A stretch of 64,000 nt of DNA, from the NCBI GenBank assembly GCA_905221605.1, contig CAJNDS010000361.1:92742-156741 (forward strand). Direction: 5' to 3'. A program made the translations under genes and the position numbers. The notes under the pieces were generated by a model, which was given only the letters and a program-made list of their open reading frames with translations, was not told the DNA's origin and made no database searches. How positions within the stretch are numbered: position 1 is the first letter of the stretch; each line of letters begins with the position of its first letter. This DNA comes from Symbiodinium natans (Eukaryota > Sar > Dinophyceae > Suessiales > Symbiodiniaceae). Shown here in pieces: positions 62,859-64,000 of this stretch.

Positions 62859-63221
62859 TGTACAAATAATGCGCGCTGTGCCACATGCAGAGCCTTGCGC
62901 AAGTCTCCTACTCTCGGCTAGATTGCGCTGCAGAGTATGTTTTTTGTCGCACGTAGGATTAGGATCACCCATACTATGAGTCGGGGCTTGAGTTAGCGAG
63001 ATGCTTCATGTCGGCAGCAAGCAGAGAGCCGTGACTACTGGTGAGTTGCCAAACAGGTTTAGGGTTTAGGGTTTAGGGTTTAGGGTTTAGGGCTTAGGGT
63101 TTAGGGTTTAGGGTTTAGCAGGTGGGGTGCACGGGGTGCCACGGTTCGGTTCTTGCCGCTGATGTTGAACAACAGCTGCAGTGTTTGGTGCAGCTGTTTT
63201 TCCACTGTTTCTACCAGCCAC

Positions 63222-63330
63222 ATGGGGGTTTGACGAATATACGGGACCCTTAATAAAATGTCGACCCCCAAATAGTAGGATTCCCTTATAGTAAGGACCG
63301 GTATCCCTAATATCGTAAACCCCAACATAG
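63222..63330. mobile_element. family C element, full copy
   Basis: GGGGGTTTGACGAATATACG to CCTAATATCGTAAACCCC, with CCCAAATAGTAGGATTCCC inside. Confidence 0.75.
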
Positions 63331-63484
63331 CTATTGGGCAGCTGTCTCCCAAGGAGACGCACATGTCTGCCATCTCGAGCAGCGAAGCTCCAAAGAAAGT
63401 ATCATTGCCTCCAATAAAGAGAGATGGGAGTTTCCCAACATCGGCGCCCAAATAGAACCGAATTATTTGAAAGGTATCCTCCAA

Positions 63485-64000
63485 TTTTCGGAATAAGATT
63501 TTTGCTCTTAGGATGAAATAAATTGCTTATTGTGATCTATTATTGATCACTTCGGGAGAAAGCGGTTCTCGGATTTGACATGTCGATTTCTAATTAGATC
63601 TCATTTTACTATGATCAAATAGGATCATATTGAAAGATAATTATTCTTAATAAGCAACAGTCCGGGTGATTTCGAGAATTGGAAAAAGCTACATTTACTC
63701 TTAACAAATATATAAATACTTTTATTAGGCTAGACATTAAAATGTAAATTACATCTCGTATATTCTAGAGGCGAAACGAAAATAATTTATGGATTTTGAT
63801 TCTCTTCGTGCGTGGATGGTGGGCGGGGCAGTGATTGGGGTCGGAAAGGTTGATTTAATGACAAAGATTATTCATCTTGATGAGGATGTTAGATTTATCG
63901 TCATGAATATATTTGATGGAAATTGATTCTCAAGATGATTTCTCGGATTGGTCGGTCAATGATTCGGGATTATTTGATTCTATATCGTATTGGAATAGGA
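63485..64000. other. AT-rich right end of different composition
   Basis: No telomere units, few G or C runs, markedly AT-rich. A 46-codon frame from 63789 (MDFDSLRAWMVGGAVIG) ends in TGA; a second frame continues from about 63909 (MEIDSQDDFSDWSVNDSGLF), as if frameshifted. It could be the start of an AT-rich gene, an organelle-derived insert or an assembly join. Confidence 0.45.

Larger units (their letters stand above)
60360..63480. other. region after last exon of unknown gene
   Basis: Telomere arrays, family B and C elements and microsatellites. Only the short island at 62427 looks coding. Confidence 0.4.

Noticed and set aside
62520-62972. 150-codon minus-strand frame
   Set aside because: Most of it is TA and GA microsatellite translation.
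63101-63484. 127-codon minus-strand frame
   Set aside because: It is made of TTTAGGG repeat and a family C element, with no protein-like motif.
1-64000. True chromosome end
   Set aside because: Arrays are short, occur in both orientations throughout and are separated by exons; nothing marks a terminal array.

Overview
The window looks like nuclear DNA of a dinoflagellate or a close relative. Four multi-exon genes all lie on the + strand. Most introns start with GC or GA rather than GT and end with AG followed by G. Two genes have a pyrimidine-rich AG just upstream of the ATG, as expected for spliced-leader trans-splicing. The telomere-type heptamer TTTAGGG fills most of the non-coding DNA in both orientations. 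The taxon is inference; no species can be named from this window.

Layout: (1) about 361-13953, the 3' part of an ABC-transporter-like gene in about 21 short exons, ending in an acidic Pro/Glu/Ala repeat tail. (2) 15806 to at least 26865, a DUF1254/DUF1214-domain gene in about 18 exons, possibly with a further exon near 28470. (3) 28933-30398, a compact FkbM-type methyltransferase gene with no telomere repeats in its introns. (4) 30669 to at least 60350, an unrecognised gene of at least 25 small exons rich in charged helical residues. Exons are typically 27-127 bp; introns run from 113 bp to several kb.

Most of the six-frame open frames are accidents of repeat DNA. The real coding signal is in short islands between repeat arrays. 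I found them by reading islands in all frames and requiring that neighbouring islands join in frame into a sensible protein. About 52 introns could be closed this way by hand: roughly 20 GC, 17 GA, 11 GT, 3 GG and 1 AC donors. In about 32 of the 52 the first two intron bases equal the first two bases of the next exon, so introns are bounded by short direct repeats. With the repeat filling and several families of short inverted-repeat elements inside introns, this points to intron gain or growth by insertion with target duplication.

Other content: at least five families of short terminal-inverted-repeat elements in multiple copies, blocks of variant telomere units (octamers, nonamers, TTTTGGGG, CCCCAAA), long G or C runs, small minisatellites, AT-rich islands, and an AT-rich right end (63485-64000) unlike the rest. 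I saw no rRNA, convincing tRNA, CRISPR array or minus-strand gene.
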